A stretch of DNA of 64,000 nt from Pedobacter chinensis (GTDB lineage: Bacteria; Bacteroidota; Bacteroidia; Sphingobacteriales; Sphingobacteriaceae), in NCBI RefSeq assembly GCF_003339865.1, contig NZ_QPKV01000003.1, positions 558,001 to 622,000 on the forward strand, in the 5' to 3' direction. Shown one piece after another: positions 46,802-54,396 of the stretch (its first letter is position 1; each line of letters starts with the position of its first letter). The notes below the pieces were generated by a model. It ran no database searches. It saw only the letters and a list, made by a program, of their open reading frames with translations, and had not been told where the DNA came from. The position numbers were made by a program, and so were the translations under genes.

Positions 46802-48910
46802 TTGGATATTAAAGTTGCGTTAGTTGGTAATCCCAATACAGGTAAATCTACTCTTTTTAACCGTTTAACAGGGTTAAATCAAAAAATAGGAAATTTTCCG
46901 GGCATCACTGTTGATAAGAAAACAGGTTTTACAAAACTGGCTGCTCATGTAGAAGCAGAAATTATTGATTTACCAGGGACTTACAGCTTATATCCAAAAA
47001 GTAGCGATGAGAGTATTGTTTTCCAAGTGCTTGCCGATCAAAAAAACAATAGCCATCCTGACGTAATTGTACTGATTGCGGATGCTTCTAACCTTAAGCG
47101 GAATATGCTCTTGTACTCGCAGGTTGCAGATTTGGGCATTCCAATGATTTTAGCTTTAAATATGATCGACCTTGCTGAAAAACAAGGAATAAAAATCAAT
47201 TTGGATAAGCTTTCTCAAAAATTGGGCGTTCAGGTAGTTTCTATTTCTGCCCGAAATAATATTGGAATCGATCGCTTGAAGCAGGCTATTCATCATACAA
47301 ACAAAGTGGCCACGCAATTTCAGGATGTTGATGTAAACAGTTTAGCACCTGAGGCGATTAATGCCATAAAATCAAAAATCAATTCAGATAATGATTATTA
47401 TGCGTTGCAGGTTTTACATCAACATGAATACCTGAATTTCTTTACCGCACAAGAACAAGAAGAAATAGAGCAAATAGAGCAATCACATCATTTCGAATCG
47501 GCTAAGGTTCAGGCTGCAGAAACGGTTGCCCGATATCAGCATCTTGGCGCAATCTTATCAGATGTAATAACGGATAATGGAACGGCAAAAAAATATTCTT
47601 TCAGTGATAGATTAGATGCTGTATTAACGCATAAAGTTTGGGGCTTTGCCATCTTTTTACTTATTCTGTTTGTGATCTTTAATGCCATATTTGCCTGGTC
47701 GTCTTATCCTATGGATTGGATAGAAAGCGGTTTTGGCTTTATCACTGAAACAGGTCATGAATATCTTCCGGCAGGAATGCTCACGGATTTAATATTAGAT
47801 GGAGTAATTGCCGGTTTAGGCGGAATCTTTGTTTTTATCCCACAAATTGCAATTTTATTTGCTTTTATATCCATTCTGGAAGATACCGGTTATATGGCAA
47901 GGGTTACTTTCATGATGGATAAAATCATGAGTAAAGTTGGCTTAAACGGTAAATCTGTTGTGCCCATGATTGGTGGCCTGGCTTGTGCCGTTCCTTCCAT
48001 TATGGCAGCAAGGAATATCGAAAACTGGAAAGACAGGATGATCACTATTATGGTTACGCCTTTGGTTAGCTGTTCAGCGAGGCTACCGGTTTATATTTTA
48101 ATCATCTCCTTGATCATACCATCAGAAAATGTTCTTGGTATTTTTAATATGCAGGGGCTGGCATTAATGGTTATGTATTTAGTTGGGGTAGTTGCTGCGG
48201 TTTTGGTTGCCTGGGTCATGAAATTCCTGATCAAAATGAAAGAAAGATCGTACTTTATTATGGAGTTGCCGGTTTACCGCATGCCCCGATGGAAAAATGT
48301 TTTTTATACGATGTATGAGAAATCCAAAACCTTTGTTATCGAAGCCGGTAAGGTAATCATTGCCATTTCAATCATTCTTTGGGTAATGGCTGCCTTTGGT
48401 CCTGGAAATCGCTTTGAAAACATCGATAAAAAATATGCCTCAGCATTGGCAGACACAACAAAAAATACAACACATATTGAAACACTCATAGCGACAGAAA
48501 AACTGGAAAATTCATACGTTGGCATTTTAGGGCATTGGATTGAGCCGGCAATTCGTCCGTTAGGATATGACTGGAAGATTGGCATAGGCTTAATTACCTC
48601 TTTTGCTGCCCGTGAAGCCTTTGTGGGAACAATGGCTACCATTTATAGTGTTGATGGTGGAGATGAGGATACATCAACCATAAGAGAGCGTATGGCTGCT
48701 TCTGTAAATAGTCGTACGGGTTTGCCGGTTTATACATTTGCAACAGGTATATCACTCATGTTGTTTTATGCCTTTGCTATGCAATGTATGAGTACGGTTG
48801 CTATTGTTTACCGGGAAACAAAAGGCTGGAAATGGCCGGTTATTCAGCTGGCTTATATGACGGCTATGGCATATTTTGCAGCATTGGTAGCTTATCAGTT
48901 GCTAAAATAA
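46802..48910 (+). CDS. feoB: Ferrous iron transporter FeoB
   Basis: 702 residues. The N-terminal G domain has GNPNTGKST (G1, 9-17), DLPG (G3, 56-59) and NMID (G4, 120-123), then a GDI-like helical domain and a membrane part with about eight helices from residue ~280, including the Gate motifs (GLACAVPSIMAARNI, SCSARLPVY). It imports Fe2+ across the inner membrane. The start is a TTG at 46802, which places the G1 motif at its normal distance from the N-terminus. No FeoC is visible. Confidence 0.96.
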   Translation: MDIKVALVGNPNTGKSTLFNRLTGLNQKIGNFPGITVDKKTGFTKLAAHVEAEIIDLPGTYSLYPKSSDESIVFQVLADQKNNSHPDVIVLIADASNLKRNMLLYSQVADLGIPMILALNMIDLAEKQGIKINLDKLSQKLGVQVVSISARNNIGIDRLKQAIHHTNKVATQFQDVDVNSLAPEAINAIKSKINSDNDYYALQVLHQHEYLNFFTAQEQEEIEQIEQSHHFESAKVQAAETVARYQHLGAILSDVITDNGTAKKYSFSDRLDAVLTHKVWGFAIFLLILFVIFNAIFAWSSYPMDWIESGFGFITETGHEYLPAGMLTDLILDGVIAGLGGIFVFIPQIAILFAFISILEDTGYMARVTFMMDKIMSKVGLNGKSVVPMIGGLACAVPSIMAARNIENWKDRMITIMVTPLVSCSARLPVYILIISLIIPSENVLGIFNMQGLALMVMYLVGVVAAVLVAWVMKFLIKMKERSYFIMELPVYRMPRWKNVFYTMYEKSKTFVIEAGKVIIAISIILWVMAAFGPGNRFENIDKKYASALADTTKNTTHIETLIATEKLENSYVGILGHWIEPAIRPLGYDWKIGIGLITSFAAREAFVGTMATIYSVDGGDEDTSTIRERMAASVNSRTGLPVYTFATGISLMLFYAFAMQCMSTVAIVYRETKGWKWPVIQLAYMTAMAYFAALVAYQLLK

Positions 48911-49190
48911 ATTACCAAAACTTGTGGTAAAGCTCAGGTTGCATTTCTCTGCTGATCAGAATTAGAAGAGCAATTTTAATGCTGCTATTAAAGTTTCTTC
49001 CCGCTTTTCGTTTTACTGCGCCATCAGCTAAACAGCTGTGGCTTCGTGTTCACTGCAATCGGGTCTACGTGGCATAAAAAGTGCTTTTATTCATCTGCAA
49101 AATGCTTAAGCTTTCCTTCTCAAATAACGACTCAAGTGAGTGATTATATCGATTCGATTTATTTTTGCTATCTAAACCCTCAACCTCCTT
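48911..49190. other. Intergenic region after feoB
   Basis: About 280 bases between convergent genes. It contains mixed short inverted pieces such as CAGCTAAACAGCTG (49026-49039), with no T-run. No gene seen. Confidence 0.35.
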
Positions 49191-49667
49191 TTACCCCAAT
49201 TCAATCTGCCTTTTAATGCTTTCTTCCAGTGAAATTAATGTTTCCGTCCGTTGAATGCCATTAACTGCCTGAATTTCCTCATTTAAAACGTGGCGTAAAT
49301 GATTGGTATCTCTACAAATAATTTTCGCGAACATACTGTAAGCACCGGTGGTGTAATGTAATTCTACAACTTCTTTAATTTTACTGAGCTGGGCAACAGC
49401 ATCTTTATATTGAATACCTTTTTCTAAATAAATTCCTAAGAAAGCGCAAATATCATAACCGGCTTTCTGCGGATCGATGATTAAATGCGATCCCTTAATA
49501 ATGCCCATTTCCTGCAATTTCTTCATTCTAACATGGATGGTACCGCCCGAAACAATGAGATCTTTTGCAATTTCGGTATAAGGTTTTGTAGCATCCTGCA
49601 TCAATTGCTTTAATATATCGATGTCGAGGTTGTCAATTTCTAAATTGGAATTGTCTTTTTTAAGCAT
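49191..49667 (-). CDS. Lrp/AsnC family transcriptional regulator
   Basis: 158 residues. The N-terminal HTH (LDIDILKQLMQDATKPYTEI, VSGGTIHVRMKKLQEMGII) is followed by the RAM/AsnC ligand-binding domain (from about 70: DICAFLGIYLEKGIQYKDAV; VELHYTTGAYSMFAKIICRD). This is a normal-length Lrp-type regulator binding an amino acid or other small ligand. It is divergent from the tRNA-like RNA unit across a 110-base gap that contains that unit's promoter, so it could regulate it, as well as itself. Effector unknown. Confidence 0.93.
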   Translation of the reverse strand: MLKKDNSNLEIDNLDIDILKQLMQDATKPYTEIAKDLIVSGGTIHVRMKKLQEMGIIKGSHLIIDPQKAGYDICAFLGIYLEKGIQYKDAVAQLSKIKEVVELHYTTGAYSMFAKIICRDTNHLRHVLNEEIQAVNGIQRTETLISLEESIKRQIELG

Positions 49668-49740
49668 ATTTTTGAATTATGATAAGCGAATTTACAAATA
49701 TTTATCAATATTATAAAAATAAAATTAAATGTTTAAAATA

Positions 49741-49772
49741 TTTGCAAGGTATTGATTGTTCCTTTACATTTG
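49741..49772 (+). promoter_or_regulatory. Strong promoter of the tRNA-like RNA unit
   Basis: TTTG (49741-49744) and TACATTTG (49765-49772) are separated by exactly 20 bases, the best Bacteroidota -33/-7 match I found on the plus strand. Transcription should start about 49776-49780, some 45 bases before the first RNA. Confidence 0.75.
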
Positions 49773-49823
49773 TATCAAGCAATTAACAAAAAGGAACGTT
49801 CTTTAACAAATTGCTGAACATAA

Positions 49824-49940
49824 TGTAGGGTGGTGAAACAGGCAGACACACCTCCTTGTCTCGGTGGCGGAGAATAATGGGAATATACCGGTTTCGGTAC
49901 TAACCACTCCTTGAAGGTTCGATTCCTTCCCCTACAGCCA
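49824..49940 (+). ncRNA. tRNA-like RNA 1 with large structured variable region
   Basis: Acceptor stem TGTAGGG (49824-49830)/CCCTACA (49930-49936) is perfect, with U1-A72, discriminator G and an encoded CCA (49938-49940). The T arm is GAAGG-TTCGATT-CCTTC. The D arm (TGGTGAAACAGGCAGAC) is Leu-like. The anticodon-arm region is CCTCC-TTGTCTC-GGTGG with a T-T mismatch, placing GTC (49858-49860) in the anticodon position. The variable region is 45 bases, far above the usual type II size: GGAG (49869-49872) pairs with CTCC (49907-49910), and inside is the hairpin TACCG-GTTT-CGGTA (49886-49899). CTGAAC/GTTCAG flanks the whole unit. It does not fit tRNA-Leu (A73) or tRNA-Asp (short variable loop). Confidence 0.75.
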
Positions 49941-50012
49941 GTTCAGTTTACAATTTACAGTGAGCAGTTAAAAGCTGGAGACTGGAAATTGAAAACTGTT
50001 AACTTTTGAAAT

Positions 50013-50156
50013 GTTGGGTGGTGAAATTGGCAGACACGCCTCCTTGTCTCGGTGGTGGGGAATAATGGGACAAACGCAGTTTATTGGGTTGACCACAAAT
50101 TAATTTTTTGAACTGTAGCTAACTACCCCTTGAAGGTTCGACTCCTTCCCCAACAG
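50013..50156 (+). ncRNA. tRNA-like RNA 2 with very large structured variable region
   Basis: Acceptor TGTTGGG (50013-50019)/CCCAACA (50149-50155) is perfect and differs from RNA 1 by a compensated base pair (T-A for A-T). Discriminator G50156 is followed by CA, without a full CCA. The T arm is GAAGG-TTCGACT-CCTTC. The anticodon-loop region TTGTCTC and following GGTGG are identical to RNA 1, with GTC at 50046-50048. The variable region is about 76 bases: GGGG (50057-50060) pairs with CCCC (50126-50129), and it begins with the shared GAATAATGGGA. The inner part can form CAGTT/AACTG and TGG-GTTGA-CCA pairs. Compensatory change in two stems argues for selection on structure. Confidence 0.75.
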
Positions 50157-50186
50157 CATTTTTTATGAATAATAAGTTAGTTAATT

Positions 50187-50216
50187 GAGCAATCCTGGAT
50201 AGGTTGCTCTTTTTAT
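50187..50216 (+). terminator. Terminator of the tRNA-like RNA unit
   Basis: GAGCAA (50187-50192) pairs with TTGCTC (50204-50209), with an inner CCT/AGG, followed by TTTTTATTT. It begins 31 bases after RNA 2. Confidence 0.8.
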
Positions 50217-50241
50217 TTGAAAACCTTTCTGACTTAGAAGC

Positions 50242-50279
50242 AAAAAAAGGGAACAGATCAGAATCTGTTCCCTTTTTTT
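50242..50279 (-). terminator. Terminator of frr (usable in both directions)
   Basis: AAAAAAAGGGAACAGAT pairs with ATCTGTTCCCTTTTTTT around a CAGA loop. It lies just after the frr stop on the minus strand, and its A/T runs on both sides make it bidirectional. Confidence 0.9.
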
Positions 50280-50295
50280 ATGAAGTTGCGAATGA

Positions 50296-50859
50296 TTAAA
50301 CTGTCATTACATCTCTTTCTTTAGCTTCAGCATGTTTATCTACTTTGATAATGTAAGCATCAGTTAGCTTTTGGACTTCAGCTTCGCCAGTTTTAATCTC
50401 ATCATCAGAAACACCATCGCCCTTTAGTTTTTGAATTTTGGTGTTAGCATCTTTTCGTATGTTACGGATGGTGATGCGGCCGCGTTCAGCTTCTTCTTTT
50501 ACTTTTTTAACCAGGTCTTTTCTCCGCTCTTCGGTTAAAGGTGGTACAACCAAACGGATTACAATACCGTCATTTTGAGGATTGATTCCAATATTGGCTA
50601 CTTGAATGGCTTTTTCAATTGCTGTTAAAAGTGATTTTTCCCAAGGTTGGATCACAATTGTTCTTGCATCAGGAGTATTAATACTTGCTACTTGAGCTAA
50701 TGCTGTAGCGGCTCCGTAATAATCAACAAAAATACCATCAAGCATTCCTGCAGAAGCTTTACCAGCTCTAATTTTAGTTAATTCGGCCTCACAATGATCG
50801 ATTGCTTTATCCATCGATGATTGTGCATCCATTAATTGTAGTTTTATGAGGTCGTTCAT
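50296..50859 (-). CDS. frr: Ribosome recycling factor
   Basis: 187 residues, normal RRF length. Signature parts are AELTKIRAGKASAGMLDGIFV, where Asp-free ends vary, the RTIVIQPWEKSLLTAIEKAI segment, and VPPLTEERRKDLVKKVKEEA leading into the long helices. It splits post-termination ribosomes with EF-G. It lies 38 bases downstream of pyrH on the same strand, the conserved pyrH-frr pair. A possible TATTTTTG at 50877-50884 could give extra transcription. Confidence 0.97.
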   Translation of the reverse strand: MNDLIKLQLMDAQSSMDKAIDHCEAELTKIRAGKASAGMLDGIFVDYYGAATALAQVASINTPDARTIVIQPWEKSLLTAIEKAIQVANIGINPQNDGIVIRLVVPPLTEERRKDLVKKVKEEAERGRITIRNIRKDANTKIQKLKGDGVSDDEIKTGEAEVQKLTDAYIIKVDKHAEAKERDVMTV

Positions 50860-50876
50860 AATTGTGTGTATTTCTA

Positions 50877-50884
50877 CAAAAATA
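50877..50884 (-). promoter_or_regulatory. Candidate -7 element upstream of frr
   Basis: TATTTTTG on the minus strand, 17 bases before the frr ATG, in the pyrH-frr gap. No -33 box at the right spacing, so it may be chance in A/T-rich sequence. Confidence 0.3.
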
Positions 50885-50897
50885 ATAATTTAAATGC

Positions 50898-51602
50898 TTA
50901 TTTAACTAATGTGCCAATTGGCTCTCCATTAGCAATTTTCATGAAGTTGCCATGCTTGTTCATATCAAACACAATAATAGGCACCTGGTTTTCCTCGCAA
51001 AGTGTAAAAGCTGTCATATCCATTACGTTTAAACCTTTTGCATAAACTTCTTTAAAAGTAATTTGCTCGTATTTAACAGCTAAAGGGTCTTTTTCCGGAT
51101 CGGCAGTGTAAATGCCATCAACACGGGTTCCTTTTAATACTGCGTCAGCTTTAATTTCGATTGCCCGTAATGCTGCTGCCGAGTCGGTTGTGAAATACGG
51201 ATTTCCGGTACCGGCGCCGAAAATAACAACGCGGCCTTTTTCTAAATGACGAACAGCTCTTCTGCGGATAAATGGTTCGCAGATTTGCTCCATCTTGATG
51301 GCCGTAAGAAGGCGGGTTTTGATGCCCACTTTTTCCAAGGCATCTTGTAAAGCCATAGAATTGATTACGGTAGCTAACATACCCATGTAATCAGCTTGCG
51401 CCCTATCCATCCCACTTTTCTCAGCGCTCAGGCCTCTAAAAATATTTCCTCCACCAATTACGATTGCAATTTCTAAACCTTTGTCATGTACAGCTTTGAT
51501 ATCTTCAGCATATTGTTTAACACGTTCATTATCAATACCGTATTGTTTGTCGCCCATTAGCGATTCGCCGCTAAGCTTTAGTAGGATGCGTTTGTATTTC
51601 AT
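50898..51602 (-). CDS. pyrH: UMP kinase
   Basis: 234 residues. Amino-acid kinase fold: [15 protein letters not shown] at the N-terminus, [11 protein letters not shown], a [18 protein letters not shown] block, and [14 protein letters not shown] [18 protein letters not shown]. It phosphorylates UMP to UDP and is a hexamer regulated by GTP and UTP. It is adjacent to frr as in many bacteria. Confidence 0.97.
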   Translation of the reverse strand: MKYKRILLKLSGESLMGDKQYGIDNERVKQYAEDIKAVHDKGLEIAIVIGGGNIFRGLSAEKSGMDRAQADYMGMLATVINSMALQDALEKVGIKTRLLTAIKMEQICEPFIRRRAVRHLEKGRVVIFGAGTGNPYFTTDSAAALRAIEIKADAVLKGTRVDGIYTADPEKDPLAVKYEQITFKEVYAKGLNVMDMTAFTLCEENQVPIIVFDMNKHGNFMKIANGEPIGTLVK

Positions 51603-51607
51603 GACCT

Positions 51608-51615
51608 CAAAAATA
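51608..51615 (-). promoter_or_regulatory. Candidate -7 element for pyrH
   Basis: TATTTTTG on the minus strand ends five bases before the ATG at 51602, implying an almost leaderless mRNA. No TTTG at -33. Confidence 0.4.
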
Positions 51616-51666
51616 TTAACAATTTTTTAATACCTGGCTATGCTTTTTAACAATTGATGTAAATAT

Positions 51667-52764
51667 TTAGATTGATATTTTTTCTCCTCTAAATATAACT
51701 TCCTTTAAGTTTAATGAATCATCCAGGATTAAAAGATTCGCTTCGTTTCCTGGAGCGATGGTTGCAGTTAGCTGATCTATTCCTATTAAGTCTGCCGGAT
51801 ATTTTGTGCCCATGTTAATGGCTTCATTTAACTCGATCCCGCACCGAGAAACACAATTCTGAACAGCTTGTAGCATCGTTAATGAAGAGCCGGAAAGTGT
51901 TCCGTTAGGCATAACATATTTATCGCCATTTTTAACATGCTGATAAGGACCTGTTGAACATTCGGTAACTGCATCGGTAATTAGGAATAGGCGTTCTTTT
52001 AACAGTTTTTTTGCAAATTTTACAACTTCATAGTCAACATGCTGCCCATCTGCAATGATACTTGCCCTGGCTTTATCATGGCTAAAAACTGCTGTCGGAA
52101 TGCCCGGTTCACGATGATGAACAGGACTCATTGCGTTAAACAAATGTGTAGTGGTTTGAATCCCCTTATTATAAGCATCTGTTGCCTCTTCAAATGTCGC
52201 ATTACTATGCCCAAGTGAAACAACCACCCCATTATCCAACAGGTATTGAATCACTTCATCATCCTGACATTCGGGCGCAATCGTCATCATTTTTATCACT
52301 CCATCTCCAAAATCCAATAATTCTTTAATCTCATTTAAAGTGGCTTTCCGTACAAATTCAGGTATATGTGCCCCTAAACGTTTTGGATTTAAAAACGGTC
52401 CTTCTAAATGTAAACCTTTAAAATTTCGTGCCGCGGAACGGTATTCTTTAGCGGTTGCGATGCATGAATTAAAAACTTCGGGAGTATTTGTTGCCATACA
52501 AGCCAGAAACGCTGTCGTGCCTTTCTTGAGTAAATCATCCTCTATGATGGTCAATGACTCTAGGGTAGGTTCTGCCGAGAATAACTTTCCTCCGGCACCG
52601 TAAATTTGTAAATCAATAAAGCCTGGAACGCTTAAAGAAGGATTTGGTGTGTTGGTTTTAGCATTTGTTATCTCAATAATATTTGGGCCATCAATTAAAA
52701 TGTCTTGATTTTTTTTTCGTTTACCATCTTGAAAATAAGAAGTATTGGCAATTACATATTTCAT
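51667..52764 (-). CDS. nagA: N-acetylglucosamine-6-phosphate deacetylase
   Basis: 365 residues from the Met at 52764; an in-frame ATG 11 codons earlier is less likely. The first metal motif is QxY (GFIDLQIYGAGG) rather than HxH. This is the E. coli NagA type, which has Gln and Asn there and uses one metal. Further marks: HLEGPFLNPKRLGAH (catalytic Glu), SLGHSNATFEEA, TTHLFNAMSPVHHREPG and LITDAVTECS with the catalytic Asp. It converts GlcNAc-6-P to GlcN-6-P in amino-sugar use or cell-wall recycling. It is divergent from the metallophosphatase gene. Confidence 0.93.
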   Translation of the reverse strand: MKYVIANTSYFQDGKRKKNQDILIDGPNIIEITNAKTNTPNPSLSVPGFIDLQIYGAGGKLFSAEPTLESLTIIEDDLLKKGTTAFLACMATNTPEVFNSCIATAKEYRSAARNFKGLHLEGPFLNPKRLGAHIPEFVRKATLNEIKELLDFGDGVIKMMTIAPECQDDEVIQYLLDNGVVVSLGHSNATFEEATDAYNKGIQTTTHLFNAMSPVHHREPGIPTAVFSHDKARASIIADGQHVDYEVVKFAKKLLKERLFLITDAVTECSTGPYQHVKNGDKYVMPNGTLSGSSLTMLQAVQNCVSRCGIELNEAINMGTKYPADLIGIDQLTATIAPGNEANLLILDDSLNLKEVIFRGEKISI

Positions 52765-52819
52765 ATCAAACGTTTGAGTAAATTTAATCTTACACATCCA
52801 AAGTTAGTTATTGTAGCTA

Positions 52820-52827
52820 TATATTTG
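52820..52827 (+). promoter_or_regulatory. -7 promoter element for the metallophosphatase gene
   Basis: TATATTTG, perfect TAnnTTTG match, 18 bases before the ATG at 52846. It excludes starts further upstream. Confidence 0.5.
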
Positions 52828-52845
52828 ATCATTCAGATGATTACT

Positions 52846-54057
52846 ATGCAAATGGATGTAAACCAAAACAATAGAAGGAATTTTTTAAAGGCAAGTTTAA
52901 CAATAAGTGCGGCTACATTGGTTAAACCAGCTGTCGCGATTGCAAGTTTATCAGCGGCAGAAGATGAATTTAAAATCGCTGTTGGTCCGTATCTTCAAAC
53001 CAATTTCAACAATTCAATCACTATTCTTTGGCTTACAAATAAGGTGGCCGCTGGTTGGGTAGAGTTTGGCGAACAAGCTGATCATTTAAATCAAAAAGCT
53101 TATGGTAAAGCCGATTTAGGCTTAATGCAGGCCAATAGTAAACTCAATGCGGTAACACTTTCTAATTTAAAACCTGGCACAAAATATTACTACAAAATTG
53201 TATCAAAAGAAATAAAGGATTTTCAGCCCTACAAACTTACCTATGGCGAGTTGGTAAGTAGCAATATTGAAGAGTTTGTTAATGCAGATTTGAATAAAGA
53301 GGAAGTTTCTTTTCTGATGATGAACGACATACATGACCGGCCGGAATCAATACCTCATTTATTAAATCAGGTTCCGGATCAAAAGCAAGATTTCATTTTC
53401 TTTAATGGTGATATCTTTGATTATCAAACAGATGAAAAGCAAATTATAGAGCACATGCTTCAGCCTTGTGTAACACATTTTGCAAAGCAAACTCCGTTTA
53501 TTTATGTAAGGGGTAATCATGAAACCAGAGGTAAATTTGCGAGGGAGTTTTCACAATACTATATGCATGTTGGCCATACCGCTTTTACACTCGGCCCGGT
53601 TCGTTTTGTAATTTTAGATACAGGCGAAGATAAAGAGGATTCGCATCCGGTTTATGCCGGAATTGTAAACTTTGATGATTACAGGATTCAACAAGCTGAA
53701 TGGTTGAAAACAGAAATCGAATCTAAAGCTTTTAAAAAAGCTCCTTTCAGAATTGTAATGATGCACATTCCACCGCGTTTCTCAGGCGATGCGCATGGCC
53801 CGAAGCATTGTACAGAACTTTTTGAACCATTATTGAATAAAGGAAAGGTAGATTTGGTTCTGAGTGGCCATACGCACAGGTATATGGTTCATCAACCGGA
53901 TAAAAATTTGAACCATTATCCTTTGATTATTGGTGGCGGACCAAAGAACGGAACCAGAACAATTACTAAGGTTAAAGCAGATCAAAATAAAATTGTAGTA
54001 AGTATGCTTGACGATTCAGGTAAAGAAGTGGGTACTTATACTGCTTTGAGGAAGTAG
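52846..54057 (+). CDS. Tat-exported calcineurin-like metallophosphatase
   Basis: 403 residues from the ATG at 52846. The open frame begins at 52705, inside the opposite nagA gene, but the promoter element at 52820 and the signal sequence favour a later start (52846 or 52852). Signal: RRNFLKASLTISAATLVKPA, a twin-arginine type. A fibronectin-like or purple-phosphatase N-domain (about 35-140) precedes the metallophosphoesterase core: NDIHDRP, FNGDIFD, RGNHETRG, MMHIPPR and SGHTHRY, all metal ligands present. It probably dephosphorylates an organic phosphate in the periplasm; substrate unknown. Confidence 0.9.
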   Translation: MQMDVNQNNRRNFLKASLTISAATLVKPAVAIASLSAAEDEFKIAVGPYLQTNFNNSITILWLTNKVAAGWVEFGEQADHLNQKAYGKADLGLMQANSKLNAVTLSNLKPGTKYYYKIVSKEIKDFQPYKLTYGELVSSNIEEFVNADLNKEEVSFLMMNDIHDRPESIPHLLNQVPDQKQDFIFFNGDIFDYQTDEKQIIEHMLQPCVTHFAKQTPFIYVRGNHETRGKFAREFSQYYMHVGHTAFTLGPVRFVILDTGEDKEDSHPVYAGIVNFDDYRIQQAEWLKTEIESKAFKKAPFRIVMMHIPPRFSGDAHGPKHCTELFEPLLNKGKVDLVLSGHTHRYMVHQPDKNLNHYPLIIGGGPKNGTRTITKVKADQNKIVVSMLDDSGKEVGTYTALRK

Positions 54058-54350
54058 GAGGGATAATATTTTTATGTTGAAGCTGCAAAAGATAATCATT
54101 ATGAGAAGGCTTTTTGAGGTTGGGGCGAAGCAATCTGCCGGAGCGATGAGAAAAATTAGAGCCTTCGCACAAGCAGATTGCTTCGGACGATGAAAAATCG
54201 ATCCTCGCAATGACGTTTTGGCTGTTTTTATCTAATTATTAATCGAACTCAGGTTACTATGGGTTATAGCGATTGTTGTAAAATTGCTTCATTGCTCACA
54301 ATGATGGCTATCTTTATTGATTGGGCTAATGGAAGAGGAGTATATTGCAT
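54058..54350. repeat. Intergenic region with interspersed repeat (GCAATCTGC type)
   Basis: Holds GCAATCTGC (54130-54138), GCACAAGCAGATTGCTT (54167-54183) and GCAATGACG (54207-54215), the same arms as the element at 27429-27572 but with a different middle. A further GATTGGGC/GCTCACAATGATGG-type remnant follows. No gene. Confidence 0.65.
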
Positions 54351-54382
54351 AAAAAAAGCTCCAATTTCTTGGAGCTTTTAAA
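54351..54382 (-). terminator. Terminator of the ribosomal protein-tsf operon
   Basis: AAAAGCTCCAA pairs with TTGGAGCTTTT around a TTTC loop, 15 bases after the tsf stop on the minus strand, with flanking A/T runs. Confidence 0.9.
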
Positions 54383-54396
54383 TATGTTTTTAATGC

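Noticed and set aside
49868..50130. A group I or other intron inside the tRNA-like RNAs
   Set aside because: The extra sequence is far too short for a group I intron and lies between the anticodon arm and T arm, closed by its own stem, so it reads as an enlarged variable arm.
49824..50156. Calling the two RNAs tRNA-Leu or tRNA-Asp
   Set aside because: The D arm is Leu-like, but G73, the GTC position, the mismatched anticodon stem and the 45-76-base variable regions fit neither; kept as tRNA-like ncRNAs.
52705..52845. Longer N-terminus for the metallophosphatase
   Set aside because: It would overlap nagA on the other strand and lie upstream of the -7 element; the twin-arginine signal fits the later start.
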